The notes beneath the pieces were generated by a model. The model searched no databases. It was not told the DNA's origin and worked only from the letters and a program-made list of their open reading frames with translations. A program made the position numbers and the translations under genes. Shown in pieces: positions 50,583 through 58,946 of a DNA stretch of 64,000 nt (the stretch's first letter is position 1; the number at the start of each line of letters is the position of its first letter). Origin of the DNA: Fodinibacter sp963730365 (lineage in GTDB: Bacteria; Actinomycetota; Actinomycetes; Actinomycetales; Dermatophilaceae). The stretch covers positions 744,001 through 808,000 of the forward strand of contig CAVSRM010000005.1 of NCBI GenBank assembly GCA_963730365.1, written 5' to 3'.

Positions 50583-50951
50583 GTGTCCCTCACCACCACG
50601 ATCGGCGTCGGTGCCCTCCTCGGAGGCGTGGCCGCGTTCGCCGTGTACACCGCCACCGCACCCGGCGACGAGGCCCTGGCATCCGCGCCGGCGGTGCCGA
50701 CGTTCGCGCCCGTGCCGACCCCCACCGTCACCCAGACCGCCGAGGGCTGCGAGAGCCCCGCGGTGCTCACCGGCGGCGAGTGCGTCATCACCAAGCCCGG
50801 CCCGAGGGTGGTCGTGACCGACCCGGCTCCCCAGCGCACGACGGCGCCGCGGGCGGCAGCCCCGGTGGGCGACGACCACGAGGACGACGACGACCACGAG
50901 GACGACGACGACCACGAGCACGAGGACCACGACGGGTCCGATGACGACTGA
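50583..50951 (+). CDS. exported protein with Asp/His-rich metal-binding tail
   Basis: 122 residues; no named family. N-terminal membrane or signal segment (TTTIGVGALLGGVAAFAVYTATA), a Pro/Thr/Val-rich linker (VPTFAPVPTPTVTQTAEG) with two Cys (GCESPAVLTGGECVI) that may form a disulfide, and a C-terminal tail of about 25 residues made almost only of Asp, His and Glu in repeated DDHEDDD units. Such tails bind divalent metals. GTG start at 50583 with GGAGG upstream. Divergent from the redox operon and convergent with the sensor kinase gene; a metal-sensing or storage role is inferred. Confidence 0.75.
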   Translation: MSLTTTIGVGALLGGVAAFAVYTATAPGDEALASAPAVPTFAPVPTPTVTQTAEGCESPAVLTGGECVITKPGPRVVVTDPAPQRTTAPRAAAPVGDDHEDDDDHEDDDDHEHEDHDGSDDD

Positions 50952-50976
50952 GGAGCCCAGCCGGGCGCGACGGACG

Positions 50977-52374
50977 TCAGTCGCCGGGCCCGGGTGCGGG
51001 GGAGCGGATGGTGTCGCGCACCGGCAGCGTCACCGTGACGGACAGCCCGCCGAGCTCGGACCGACCCAACCGCACCGAGCCCCCGGCCTCGTGCGCGACC
51101 CGGTGCACGATCGCGAGCCCGAGGCCGCTCGACCCCGAGGCACTGTGGCCGCGACCGAGATAGGGCCGGGACAGGCCGGGCCCGGCATCCTCGACGACGA
51201 CGACCACCACGGGTCGTGTCCCGGCACCGGCATCCGGATCGAGTGCCGCGCGCACCACCACCCGGGCCCGCGCGTCCTCGGGGGTGTGACCGAAGACGTT
51301 GTCGAGCAGGATGTCGAGCACGTCGCGGACGTCCTCGCGCGTCGCCGCCACGGGCCAGGCCACGGTCGTCACCGTCCCGCTCCTCGGGTCGGTGACCGGC
51401 GTCCGGTCCACCACGAGCTCGAGACTGCGGCCCTGGTCCTCGGCCAGCGGCTGCCAGAACGACACCCGCTCGGCCACCTGTGCGTCCACCCCGGCCGTGC
51501 CCGGCAGCTCCTCGCTGACGGTGCGGCGCGCCTCCCGCACCACGTCGTCGATGCTTCGCTGCAGCTCGTCGACGTGTCCGCGCAGCCGACGGGCCAGCTC
51601 GTCGTCCTCGACCAGGTCGGTGTCCAGGCGCAGGGCGGTGACCGGGGTGCGCAGCCGGTGGCCGAGGTCGGCCACGTGCTCGCGCTCCGCGACGACCAAC
51701 CCGTGGATGCGGTCGGCGAGGGCGTTGAGCGCGCGGCCCAGCTCGGCCGTCTCGGGCGGACCGCCGGGCACGGCCCGGGCCGTGGAGTCACCCTCCCTCA
51801 GGCGATGCGCCACCTCGGCGACCTCGAGGACCGGCTCGCTCGTGCGGCGGCCCAGCCGGAAGGCCACCGCCACGGACAGGCCCACGAGGGCCAGCCCGAG
51901 CCCCACGATCGTCACCCAGGCGCCGAGCACCCCCGCCCGCAGCTCCTCGGTGGGCACCGTGGCCACCACCACCTCGAGGCCCTCGGAGGTCGCGACGGGC
52001 ACGACCGCGTCCAGGCCGTGGTCCTGGTCGACGGTGAAGGCCCCCTGCTCCTCCCTGGCCCGCTCCACGGCCGCCGCGGTGTCCGGGGCCATCGTCGTCG
52101 CGGGCTGGATGCCGTCGCTGCCGAACACGGTGCCGTCGGGCTCGACCACGATGACCTCGGGCCCCCGGGTGCTCAGGTCGCTCACGGTGCGCGCGAGGGT
52201 CTCGCGGTCACCCAGCGTGGCGACCAGGGTGGCCACGCTCTGCGCCTGCTCCCGGGCCCGGGTGGTGCCCCGGTCGGCGGCGAGGTTGGCCACGAGGAAG
52301 CAGAGCGGCACGATGAACGCGACGACGACCGCGGAGGTCGTGGCCGCCACGAGCACCGCGATCCGCCGGGTCAT
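50977..52374 (-). CDS. two-component sensor histidine kinase
   Basis: 465 residues. Two membrane helices (about 5-30 and 150-172) enclose a 120-residue sensor domain; HAMP (about 172-225); phosphorylated His239 in LGHRLRTPVTALRLD; ATPase domain with DILLDNVFGHTPEDARARV (N box), EDAGPGLS (G1) and GSSGLGLAIVHRVAHEAGG (G2). The residue after the His is Arg rather than the usual Glu. Starts inside the stop of the regulator gene (4-bp overlap). The signal is unknown; adjacent metal-tail and redox genes suggest metal or redox stress. Confidence 0.93.
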   Translation of the reverse strand: MTRRIAVLVAATTSAVVVAFIVPLCFLVANLAADRGTTRAREQAQSVATLVATLGDRETLARTVSDLSTRGPEVIVVEPDGTVFGSDGIQPATTMAPDTAAAVERAREEQGAFTVDQDHGLDAVVPVATSEGLEVVVATVPTEELRAGVLGAWVTIVGLGLALVGLSVAVAFRLGRRTSEPVLEVAEVAHRLREGDSTARAVPGGPPETAELGRALNALADRIHGLVVAEREHVADLGHRLRTPVTALRLDTDLVEDDELARRLRGHVDELQRSIDDVVREARRTVSEELPGTAGVDAQVAERVSFWQPLAEDQGRSLELVVDRTPVTDPRSGTVTTVAWPVAATREDVRDVLDILLDNVFGHTPEDARARVVVRAALDPDAGAGTRPVVVVVVEDAGPGLSRPYLGRGHSASGSSGLGLAIVHRVAHEAGGSVRLGRSELGGLSVTVTLPVRDTIRSPAPGPGD

Positions 52375-53096
52375 CGGCTCGGCTCGTCCGCACCCTCGGG
52401 TGCGCCGTCCGGTGGGCCATCCGGTGCGGCGAGTCGCACGCCGACCCCGCGCACGCTCGTGAGGTACGCCGGGTGAGCCGCCGTCTCGCCGAGCTTGCGC
52501 CGCAGCCACGACAGGTGCACGTCGACGGTGCGTTCGCCGCCGCCATAGGGCTGGTTCCACACCTCGGCGAGGATCTCACGCTTGGTGACGACCTCGCCGG
52601 CCCGGCTCGCCAAGAGGTGCAGCAGGTCGAACTCGCGCCGGGTGAGGTCGAGGTCGGCACCGCGCAGGCTGGCCTGGCGCGACGAGGCGTCGACGACCAG
52701 CTCGCCCACCTGCAGCGGTGCGTCGGGGTCGTCGGCCGAGGTGCGGCGCAGGACCGCCCGGATGCGGGCCTCGAGCTGGTCCATCGCGAAGGGCTTGACG
52801 ATGTAGTCGTCCGCACCGGCATCCAAAGCCTTGACGACGGACGGGTCGTCGTCTCGCGCGGTGACGATGATGACCGGGGTCTGGCGCACCGCGCGGAGCA
52901 TCGCGAGCAGGCTGTGGCCATCGAGGTCGGGCAACCCCAGGTCGAGCAGGACGAGGTCGGGCTGCTCGGCGAGCGCCTGCTGGAGGCCGGGCATCCCGGC
53001 CGGGGCGCTCGACACGGCGTGTCCGCGGTCGGTGAGCGACCGCACGAGCGAGGTGCGGATGGCGGGGTCGTCCTCGATGACCAGAACGTGTGTCAC
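52371..53096 (-). CDS. OmpR-family response regulator
   Basis: 241 residues. Receiver domain: HVLVIEDDPAIR, phospho-acceptor Asp52 in LVLLDLGLPDLDG, Lys in YIVKPFAMDQLEARI. Winged-helix DNA-binding domain from about 130 (LTRREFDLLHLLASRAGEVVT, HLSWLRRKLGE, SVRGVGVRLA). Start at the GTG at 53096, supported by TAGCGT and a 7-nt gap (leaderless). Pairs with the sensor kinase; candidate targets are the divergent gene at 53123 and the redox locus. Confidence 0.94.
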   Translation of the reverse strand: MTHVLVIEDDPAIRTSLVRSLTDRGHAVSSAPAGMPGLQQALAEQPDLVLLDLGLPDLDGHSLLAMLRAVRQTPVIIVTARDDDPSVVKALDAGADDYIVKPFAMDQLEARIRAVLRRTSADDPDAPLQVGELVVDASSRQASLRGADLDLTRREFDLLHLLASRAGEVVTKREILAEVWNQPYGGGERTVDVHLSWLRRKLGETAAHPAYLTSVRGVGVRLAAPDGPPDGAPEGADEPSR

Positions 53097-53103
53097 AGTG
53101 GGC

Positions 53104-53109
53104 ACGCTA
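53104..53109 (-). promoter_or_regulatory. leaderless -10 box for the response regulator
   Basis: Reverse strand TAGCGT, 7 nt, then GTG at 53096. It supports this start over the in-frame GTG at 53105. Confidence 0.45.
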
Positions 53110-53122
53110 GAGCAGGAAGAGG

Positions 53123-53599
53123 GTGAGTGGTGTGCGGATGGGACCTCGCCCACTCCTGGCGCTGTCGCTCGGCTGGCTGCTCGTCGTCGCCGTCGTGGCC
53201 GCCGTGACCTTCGTCGTCGTCGACCGGGCCGGGCGCGGAGTCGGACAGGCCTCGGCGGCTCGCACGGTCGCCCCCCTTCCCACTGACGGGGCGGGGCAAC
53301 CCACGCCGAGCTCGTCGGCGACGGACCCACCCACCCCCGCACCCACGGACTCGCCCACCGTGCAGACTCCGACGTCCCGGACGGTGTCGTTCACCACGCC
53401 GGGGGGCACGGTCGTCGCGACCTGTGTGGGCACGACGCTGTCCCTGGGGTCGATCACCCCGTTCGACGGGTGGCGGTTCGAGAAGGACTCCGAGGACGGC
53501 GGGCTCGAGGTCGCGTTCGTGAACAGGGGCGATGGCGACGACGAGGTCGAGATCGTCCTGGCCTGTGTCGACGGATCGCCCGAGCGGGTCTCCAAGTAG
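53123..53599 (+). CDS. membrane-anchored exported protein next to the two-component system
   Basis: 158 residues; no family recognised. One N-terminal anchor (LLALSLGWLLVVAVVAAVTFVVV), a Pro/Thr/Ser linker (about 50-90) and a small beta-rich domain (SFTTPGGTVVATCVGTTLSL ... GLEVAFVNRGDGDDEVEIVLAC) with two Cys likely forming a disulfide. Start GTG at 53123 or ATG at 53138. Divergent from the response regulator over 26 bp, so the two promoters overlap and co-regulation is likely. Its last codons and stop are the first unit of a 21-bp tandem repeat. Confidence 0.7.
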   Translation: MSGVRMGPRPLLALSLGWLLVVAVVAAVTFVVVDRAGRGVGQASAARTVAPLPTDGAGQPTPSSSATDPPTPAPTDSPTVQTPTSRTVSFTTPGGTVVATCVGTTLSLGSITPFDGWRFEKDSEDGGLEVAFVNRGDGDDEVEIVLACVDGSPERVSK

Positions 53600-53641
53600 C
53601 CCGAGCGGGTCTCCAAGTAGCCCGAGCGGGTCTCCGAGCGA
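53579..53641 (+). repeat. 21-bp tandem repeat copied from a gene's stop region
   Basis: CCCGAGCGGGTCTCCAAGTAG at 53579-53599 and again at 53600-53620, then a third copy at 53621-53641 that matches for 15 bp and diverges. Each full unit ends in the TAG stop of the gene upstream; the repeat keeps frame, so a read-through ribosome meets the same stop again. Each unit also holds CCCGAGCGGG, a near-palindrome. Confidence 0.9.
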
Positions 53642-53769
53642 GGCAGTGGCACTCACGCGACGGTCTGATCGCCCGGATTCCCCCGCGGCCATCTCTGGCA
53701 TCGGGGGCCTCGAGGGTGTTGGCTGGGGTGCACGGGACACGACCGACCGTGTCCACCGAGGAGGACCAC

Positions 53770-54717
53770 ATGGCCATGCTCGACGCCGCCCAACTGCTTG
53801 CCGAGCTCGAACCCACGGTGGAGGACAACCTCAACCGGCACCTGTCGGTCGCCGCGGAGTGGATGCCGCACGAGTACGTGCCGTGGTCGCTCGGCAAGGA
53901 CTTCGCCGAGCTCGGTGGTGAGGCGTGGTCGGTCGAGCAGAGCCAGCTCTCTCCCATCGCCCGCACGGCGCTCGAGGTCAACCTGCTCACCGAGGACAAC
54001 CTGCCGAGCTACCACCGCGAGATCGAGCGGGCCTTCGGGCGGGACAGCGCGTGGGGCGCCTGGGTCAACCGGTGGACGGCCGAGGAGGGCCGGCACGCCT
54101 TCTGCATCCGCGACTACCTCCTCGTGACGCGCGGGGTCGACCCCGACGAGCTCGAGCGGGCCCGGATGGACACGATGGAGACCGGCTACGACTCCGACGA
54201 CAAGCCGCTCCTCAACGTCTGTGCGTACGTCTCGTTCCAGGAGCTGGCGACGCGGGTCTCGCACCGCAACACCGGGCGCTACACCGACGAGCCGATCGCC
54301 GAGAAGCTGCTCACCCGGGTCGCCAAGGACGAGAACCTGCACATGATCTTCTACCGGAACATCATCCAGGCGGCTCTCGAGCTCACGCCCAGCCAGACGA
54401 TGCGGGCGATCACCGACGAGGTCAAGTCCTTCCAGATGCCCGGTTCGATCATCCCCGGCTTCAACCGCAAGGCCGTCCAGATGGCGATGGCGGGCATCTA
54501 CGACCTGCGCATCCACCACGACGACATCGTCGCGCCGCTGCTGCGCCAGTGGGGTGTGTGGGAGCTCGAGGGGCTCGACGCCGACGGGGAGACGGCCCGC
54601 GAGGAGCTCGCGGCGGCGGTCGCCGCGCTCGACGCCGAAGCCACCCGGTTCGTCGAGAAGCGCGAGCAACGGGCCGCCAAGCTCGCCGAGCGACAGTCCG
54701 CGGCGGCCGGGCACTAA
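53770..54717 (+). CDS. acyl-[acyl-carrier-protein] desaturase
   Basis: 315 residues, soluble di-iron desaturase (DesA/stearoyl-ACP type). Iron ligands in order: EPTVEDNL, WTAEEGRHAF (ExxH), QELATRVSHRN and AKDENLHMIFYRN (ExxH-like). Introduces a double bond into ACP-bound fatty acids. The ATG at 53770 follows GAGGAG. It is followed 9 bp later by the DegV gene and then plsY, forming a lipid-related run. Confidence 0.93.
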   Translation: MAMLDAAQLLAELEPTVEDNLNRHLSVAAEWMPHEYVPWSLGKDFAELGGEAWSVEQSQLSPIARTALEVNLLTEDNLPSYHREIERAFGRDSAWGAWVNRWTAEEGRHAFCIRDYLLVTRGVDPDELERARMDTMETGYDSDDKPLLNVCAYVSFQELATRVSHRNTGRYTDEPIAEKLLTRVAKDENLHMIFYRNIIQAALELTPSQTMRAITDEVKSFQMPGSIIPGFNRKAVQMAMAGIYDLRIHHDDIVAPLLRQWGVWELEGLDADGETAREELAAAVAALDAEATRFVEKREQRAAKLAERQSAAAGH

Positions 54718-54720
54718 CCT
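54715..54720 (+). promoter_or_regulatory. -10 box overlapping the desaturase stop codon
   Basis: TAACCT, whose TAA is the desaturase stop, then 6 nt to the degV GTG at 54727: a possible internal leaderless promoter. Confidence 0.4.
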
Positions 54721-54726
54721 GCACTG

Positions 54727-55587
54727 GTGACCACCGCTCTCGTCACCGACTCCACGGCATACCTGCCGGCCGACCTCCTCGAGGGGCTCGACGTGCAGGT
54801 CGTGCCCCTGCACGTCGTCGTCGGCGGGCGTGAGCACTCCGAGGGCGTCGACATCGACCCCGGCCAGGTCGCGTCCGCGCTGCGAGACTTCACCCCGGTG
54901 TCGACCTCGCGGCCGGCCCCCACGGCGTTCCTCGACGCCTACCGCCGGGCGGCTGACGGGGGAGCGGACAGCATCGTCTCGGTCCACATCTCCGCCGAGA
55001 TGTCGAGCACCATCGGCGGAGCGGAGATCGCCGCCGAGCAGTCGCCGATCCCGGTGACCGTGGTCGACTCGCGAGCCCTGGGCATGGCGATGGGGTATGC
55101 CGTGCTGGCCGGGGCGCGGCTGGCCGCCACCGGCGCAGGGGCGCAGGAGGTGGCCGAGCTCGTGCGCGAGACCTGCGCCGGGGCGACCGTGGTCTTCTAC
55201 GTCGACACCCTGGAGTACCTGCGGCGCGGCGGGAGGATCGGCAAGGCGGGGGCGCTGCTCGGCTCCGCGCTCTCGATCAAGCCGATCCTCGGGCTGCGCG
55301 AGGGGAGCATCGTGCCCCTCGAGAAGGTGCGCACCTCGACCCGGGCCATCGCCCGCATCGAGGAGATCGCCGCAGAGGCGGCCGGAGCCAGTAGTCGCGG
55401 AGCCGGGGCCGACGTCGCGGTGCACCACCTCGACTCGGTCGACCGCGCGGAGCGACTCGCCTCCCGGCTCGCCGCACGCCTGGGCGGGGGAGTCGACGTG
55501 AGGGTGGTCGAGCTCGGCGCCGTCGTCGGGGCGCACGTCGGGCCGGGCACCCTGGCCGTCGCGGTCGTCCCACGCACGGCGCACTGA
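54727..55587 (+). CDS. DegV family fatty-acid-binding protein (FakB-like)
   Basis: 286 residues. ALVTDSTAYLPADLLEGLDVQVVPLHVV, VSTSRPAPTAFLDAYRRA (ligand-pocket TSxP type motif), SVHISAEMSSTIGGAEIA, VVDSRALGMAMGYAV and DTLEYLRRGGRIGKA are diagnostic. FakB proteins present fatty acids to the kinase FakA, and the acyl phosphate is the donor for PlsY, which is the next gene. Start GTG with no ribosome-binding site; a leaderless promoter fits. Confidence 0.94.
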   Translation: MTTALVTDSTAYLPADLLEGLDVQVVPLHVVVGGREHSEGVDIDPGQVASALRDFTPVSTSRPAPTAFLDAYRRAADGGADSIVSVHISAEMSSTIGGAEIAAEQSPIPVTVVDSRALGMAMGYAVLAGARLAATGAGAQEVAELVRETCAGATVVFYVDTLEYLRRGGRIGKAGALLGSALSIKPILGLREGSIVPLEKVRTSTRAIARIEEIAAEAAGASSRGAGADVAVHHLDSVDRAERLASRLAARLGGGVDVRVVELGAVVGAHVGPGTLAVAVVPRTAH

Positions 55588-55590
55588 CCC

Positions 55591-56187
55591 GTGGGCTGGC
55601 TCGTCCTGCAGGTCGCCCTCCTCGCGGCGGCGTGCTTCGGCATCGGTGGCATCAACCCCGCCACGCTCGTCGCCCGGGCTCGGGGCACCGACCTGAGGAC
55701 CTCGGGCTCGGGCAACCCGGGGGCCACCAACGCCGGCCGCGTGCTGGGGCGGCAGTGGGGGGCCCTCGTGCTGGCCCTCGACGTGCTCAAGGCCTACCTG
55801 CCCACGGTGGTGGTGCTGCGCACGATGGGCACGCTGCCGGCCCTCGTCGCCGGGCTGGCGGTGGTGCTCGGGCACGTGTACAGCCCGTTCCTGGGAGGCA
55901 AGGGCGGCAAGGGCGTGGCCGCCGCCCTCGGCGCGATCCTGGCCATCGCGCCGTGGGTCGCACTCGTGGGCGTGGTGCTCTTCGCCGTGGCCAAGGTGGT
56001 GCTCCCGTACGTGGGTGAGGCCTCGGTCGTGACGACGACCGGCCTGCTCGTCGTGGGTGTGCTGGGTGCCACGGGCGTACTGCCGCTGGAGCGGTCGGTC
56101 GCGGTCTGGCTCGTCCTGCTCTCGCTGCTCGTGCTGTCCCGGCACCGGCGCAACATCGTCGCGTGGCGGGGTCGCCGGGTCCGGTGA
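55591..56187 (+). CDS. plsY: glycerol-3-phosphate acyltransferase PlsY
   Basis: 198 residues, about five membrane helices. The three PlsY loops are visible: GSGNPGATNAGRVLG (motif 1), GHVYSPFLGGKGGKGVA (motif 2) and the C-terminal region with SRHRRNIVAWRGR. Transfers the acyl chain of acyl phosphate to glycerol 3-phosphate, the first step of phospholipid synthesis. Starts 3 bp after degV, so coupled translation is likely. Confidence 0.9.
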   Translation: MGWLVLQVALLAAACFGIGGINPATLVARARGTDLRTSGSGNPGATNAGRVLGRQWGALVLALDVLKAYLPTVVVLRTMGTLPALVAGLAVVLGHVYSPFLGGKGGKGVAAALGAILAIAPWVALVGVVLFAVAKVVLPYVGEASVVTTTGLLVVGVLGATGVLPLERSVAVWLVLLSLLVLSRHRRNIVAWRGRRVR

Positions 56188-56328
56188 CGTGTCGGGCCCG
56201 CAGGTCCGCCGAAAACTGGTCAGTGTGAGATCCGCCACGGCGGCCTCGGTGCCCCCAAGATGAGCACGGCTCCCGGTGTGGACCCCTGGGCACAACCCAG
56301 CTCGTCCATCTGAAGGGACCACCCACCC

Positions 56329-57855
56329 ATGTCAATTCGTTCCCCTCGGCGCCTCGGCGCCCTCGGCCTCGGGGTCGCCCTCGCGGCCAGCGTCGGCATC
56401 GCCGGGTCGGCCGCGGCCGCCACGGCGACCACCGCCGACACCTCGACCCCGGTCGAGATCGTCACCCCCGACGGCATGCTCATGAGCTACATCGTCAACG
56501 CGCGCATCGCCAACCCCGGCCAGGTCCGCCTGGTCGAGAAGGCCGTCAAGGCCTCCGGCGGCGTCGTCGTCCAGTCCTGGCCCCAGATCGGGGTCGTCGT
56601 CGCGCACAGCGACCGCGCCGGGTTCCGGACCGACGTCAGGTCCAAGGGCGGCAACGCCGTCGAGTCGGTCGGCGCCACGCGCACGGTCTCGGTGAGCGAG
56701 GGCACGCCCTCCGCGCTGTCGACGACGTGGGGCCCCGGCGCCTCGACGTACAAGAAGGGCGCGAAGAAGGACGCCAACGGTGACATCCCCACGGAGAACA
56801 CCCCCGCCGAGGGCCTGGACCCGTTGGAGCTGAGTCGCCAGTGGGACATGCGGATGATCAAGGCCGACCAGGCGCAGGAGATCACCGACGGCAGCCGCAA
56901 CGTGCTCGTGGGCGTGCTCGACAGCGGCATCGACCCGGACCACCCCGACCTGCAGGCGAACATCGACACCGCCGACTCGGTCAACTGCTCCGACGCGGGC
57001 CGACCGGACACCTCCGAGACCGGGTGGTACCCCACGACGAGTGACCACGGCACCCACGTGGCCGGCACCATCGCTGCCGCGCGCAATGGCGTCGGGATCG
57101 TCGGCGTCGCACCGAACGTGCGGATGGCCGCGGTCAAGGTCGTCAACGACGACGGGTTCATCTACCCCGAGTACGCCGTGTGCGGGTTCGTCTGGGCCGG
57201 TGAGAAGCACATGGACGTGACGAACAACAGCTACTACATCGACCCGTTCGAGTTCTACTGCGAGGACCAGCCCGACCAGTACGCCCCCAAGGAGGCCGTG
57301 CGTCGTGCGGTTGCCTGGTCGACCAAGCAGGGAGTCGTGCACGCTGCGGCTGCGGGCAACTCCTCCTACGACCTCGCCACCAAGACGATCGACCGGGGCA
57401 GCCCGGACGACAGCACCCCCGTCCTGCGCACCCTGAACCAGGGCTGCAACGACATCCCGACCGAGCTCGACGGCGTCGTCACCGTCTCCTCGGCGCAGCA
57501 GTGGCCGACGGGCTCGACGACCAGCCGGTTGTCGTCGTTCTCGAACCGCGGGCTCGGCGTCATCGACGTCACGGCCCCCGGCTCGTCGATCTACTCGACC
57601 GTCGTCAACAAGAACGGCTGGGCCAACAAGAGCGGAACGTCGATGGCGTCGCCGCACGTGGCCGGTGTGCTGGCCCTGATGAAGGGTGCGCACCCGACCT
57701 GGACGCCGGAGGAGATGGTGTCCCAGCTCAAGGCCCAGGCCGACGACAAGCCGTGCTCCATCGCGACCGGCTCCGGCGCGCCGTGCACGGGCACCGACGA
57801 GGACAACAGCTTCTTCGGCGCCGGCATGGTCGACGCCCTCGAAGCGGTTCAGTGA
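56329..57855 (+). CDS. secreted subtilisin-family (S8) serine protease
   Basis: 508 residues. Sec signal peptide (RSPRRLGALGLGVALAASVG, cleavage near AAAA), a propeptide of about 130 residues (inhibitor I9-like), then the catalytic domain: Asp198 in VGVLDSGIDPDHPD, His240 in DHGTHVAGTIAAA, Ser438 in GTSMASPHVAGVLAL, and the oxyanion Asn in AAAGNSSYD. Several Cys (SVNCSDAG, FYCEDQ, GCNDI, PCSIATGSGAPC) suggest disulfides. Exported, single gene, with its own GAAGGGA site and a terminator hairpin after it. Confidence 0.95.
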   Translation: MSIRSPRRLGALGLGVALAASVGIAGSAAAATATTADTSTPVEIVTPDGMLMSYIVNARIANPGQVRLVEKAVKASGGVVVQSWPQIGVVVAHSDRAGFRTDVRSKGGNAVESVGATRTVSVSEGTPSALSTTWGPGASTYKKGAKKDANGDIPTENTPAEGLDPLELSRQWDMRMIKADQAQEITDGSRNVLVGVLDSGIDPDHPDLQANIDTADSVNCSDAGRPDTSETGWYPTTSDHGTHVAGTIAAARNGVGIVGVAPNVRMAAVKVVNDDGFIYPEYAVCGFVWAGEKHMDVTNNSYYIDPFEFYCEDQPDQYAPKEAVRRAVAWSTKQGVVHAAAAGNSSYDLATKTIDRGSPDDSTPVLRTLNQGCNDIPTELDGVVTVSSAQQWPTGSTTSRLSSFSNRGLGVIDVTAPGSSIYSTVVNKNGWANKSGTSMASPHVAGVLALMKGAHPTWTPEEMVSQLKAQADDKPCSIATGSGAPCTGTDEDNSFFGAGMVDALEAVQ

Positions 57856-57879
57856 CCGGTAGCCACTGAGCACTCCGAC

Positions 57880-57912
57880 GCGGGGGTCGTGACCGAAGGT
57901 CGCGGCCCCCGC
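57880..57912 (+). terminator. terminator hairpin of the protease gene
   Basis: GCGGGGGTCGTGACC, loop GAA, GGTCGCGGCCCCCGC: a 15-bp stem with minor mismatches, 25 bp after the stop. Confidence 0.7.
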
Positions 57913-58007
57913 GCCCGTCCTCCACGGGCCGTTCTCCACAGGTCGGCCGCCACGCGCCGACCATCCACAGGGGCGCCGTCGCTCGCCCACCTCGATCCGA
58001 TGCTGCC

Positions 58008-58013
58008 TAGCGT
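58008..58013 (+). promoter_or_regulatory. leaderless -10 box for comEA
   Basis: TAGCGT, 6 nt (CGGCGC), then the ATG at 58020. Confidence 0.45.
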
Positions 58014-58019
58014 CGGCGC

Positions 58020-58946
58020 ATGCCGCGACGCGACGCCCCTGACCTCCTCTCACCAAGAGCCCTCGCACGGTTGCGCGCGCGAGACCGGCCCTTCGTGCCG
58101 ACCGAGGCGGACCTGCTCGGGAGCGCCCGGGAGCCTGCGCTGGGTGATGACCCCTCGGGCGTCGACCCGTCGCCGCCACCGACTGAACGCGGCCGCCACG
58201 CCGACCCATCTGTCCCGTCTCGATGGGTCCGGCTGCCCCGTGCGATGACGGGCGCTCGCTGGCAGCCTCGCGGCGCGGCCGTCCTCGGCATCGTCCTCGT
58301 CTGCCTCCTCGTGGCCGCGATCCTCGGCGTGCGGGTCGCCTGGGCCCGGTCGGCGGACACCGGCACCGTGATCGCCCCTGGGGGCGGGGCCCGGGCCGGG
58401 CCGGTGGCCGCGGCCCCTGCGGCCTCCGGCGCGCCGTCCGCGACGTCGGGGCCGGTCACTGCGAGCCCGGCGCCCGGGTCAGGAGGGGCGGGCGCCGAGC
58501 TGGTGGTGCACGTCGTCGGTCAGGTGCGCTCACCCGGGGTGCTGCGACTCCCGGTCGGGTCGCGGGTCTCCGACGCGGTGTCGGCGGCCGGGGGTGCGAC
58601 CGGGAAGGCCGACGTGGGCGGCATCAACCTCGCTCGGCCTCTCGTCGACGGGGAACAGGTGCGGGTTCCCGCTCCCGGCGAAGAGGTGGCCGATCCGTCC
58701 GCGCCCACGGCCGGGGGAGGTGCCGGCGGCACCGGGGGCAGCGCGGCTCGGGGTGCACCGGTGTCGCTCAACACCGCGGACCTCGCTGCGCTCGACACCC
58801 TGCCCGGGGTGGGGCCGGTGCTCGCCCAGCGGATCCTCGACTGGCGCACCGAGCACGGCCGGTTCACCACGGTTGACGAGCTGTCGGAGGTGAGCGGCAT
58901 CGGCGAGAAGCTGCTCGCCGGCATCCGTCCCCTGGTGTCGGTGTGA
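58020..58946 (+). CDS. comEA: ComEA-like DNA-binding protein
   Basis: 308 residues. Charged N-terminus, one membrane helix (AAVLGIVLVCLLVAAILGV, about 87-105), Ala/Ser/Pro linker, SLBB domain (about 160-225: VVHVVGQVRSPGVLRLPVGSRV) and a C-terminal helix-hairpin-helix pair (about 245-308: SLNTADLAALDTLPGVGPVLAQRILDWR). Binds DNA outside the membrane in transformation systems. Overlaps comEC by 4 bp. Whether this strain is competent is unknown. Confidence 0.94.
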   Translation: MPRRDAPDLLSPRALARLRARDRPFVPTEADLLGSAREPALGDDPSGVDPSPPPTERGRHADPSVPSRWVRLPRAMTGARWQPRGAAVLGIVLVCLLVAAILGVRVAWARSADTGTVIAPGGGARAGPVAAAPAASGAPSATSGPVTASPAPGSGGAGAELVVHVVGQVRSPGVLRLPVGSRVSDAVSAAGGATGKADVGGINLARPLVDGEQVRVPAPGEEVADPSAPTAGGGAGGTGGSAARGAPVSLNTADLAALDTLPGVGPVLAQRILDWRTEHGRFTTVDELSEVSGIGEKLLAGIRPLVSV

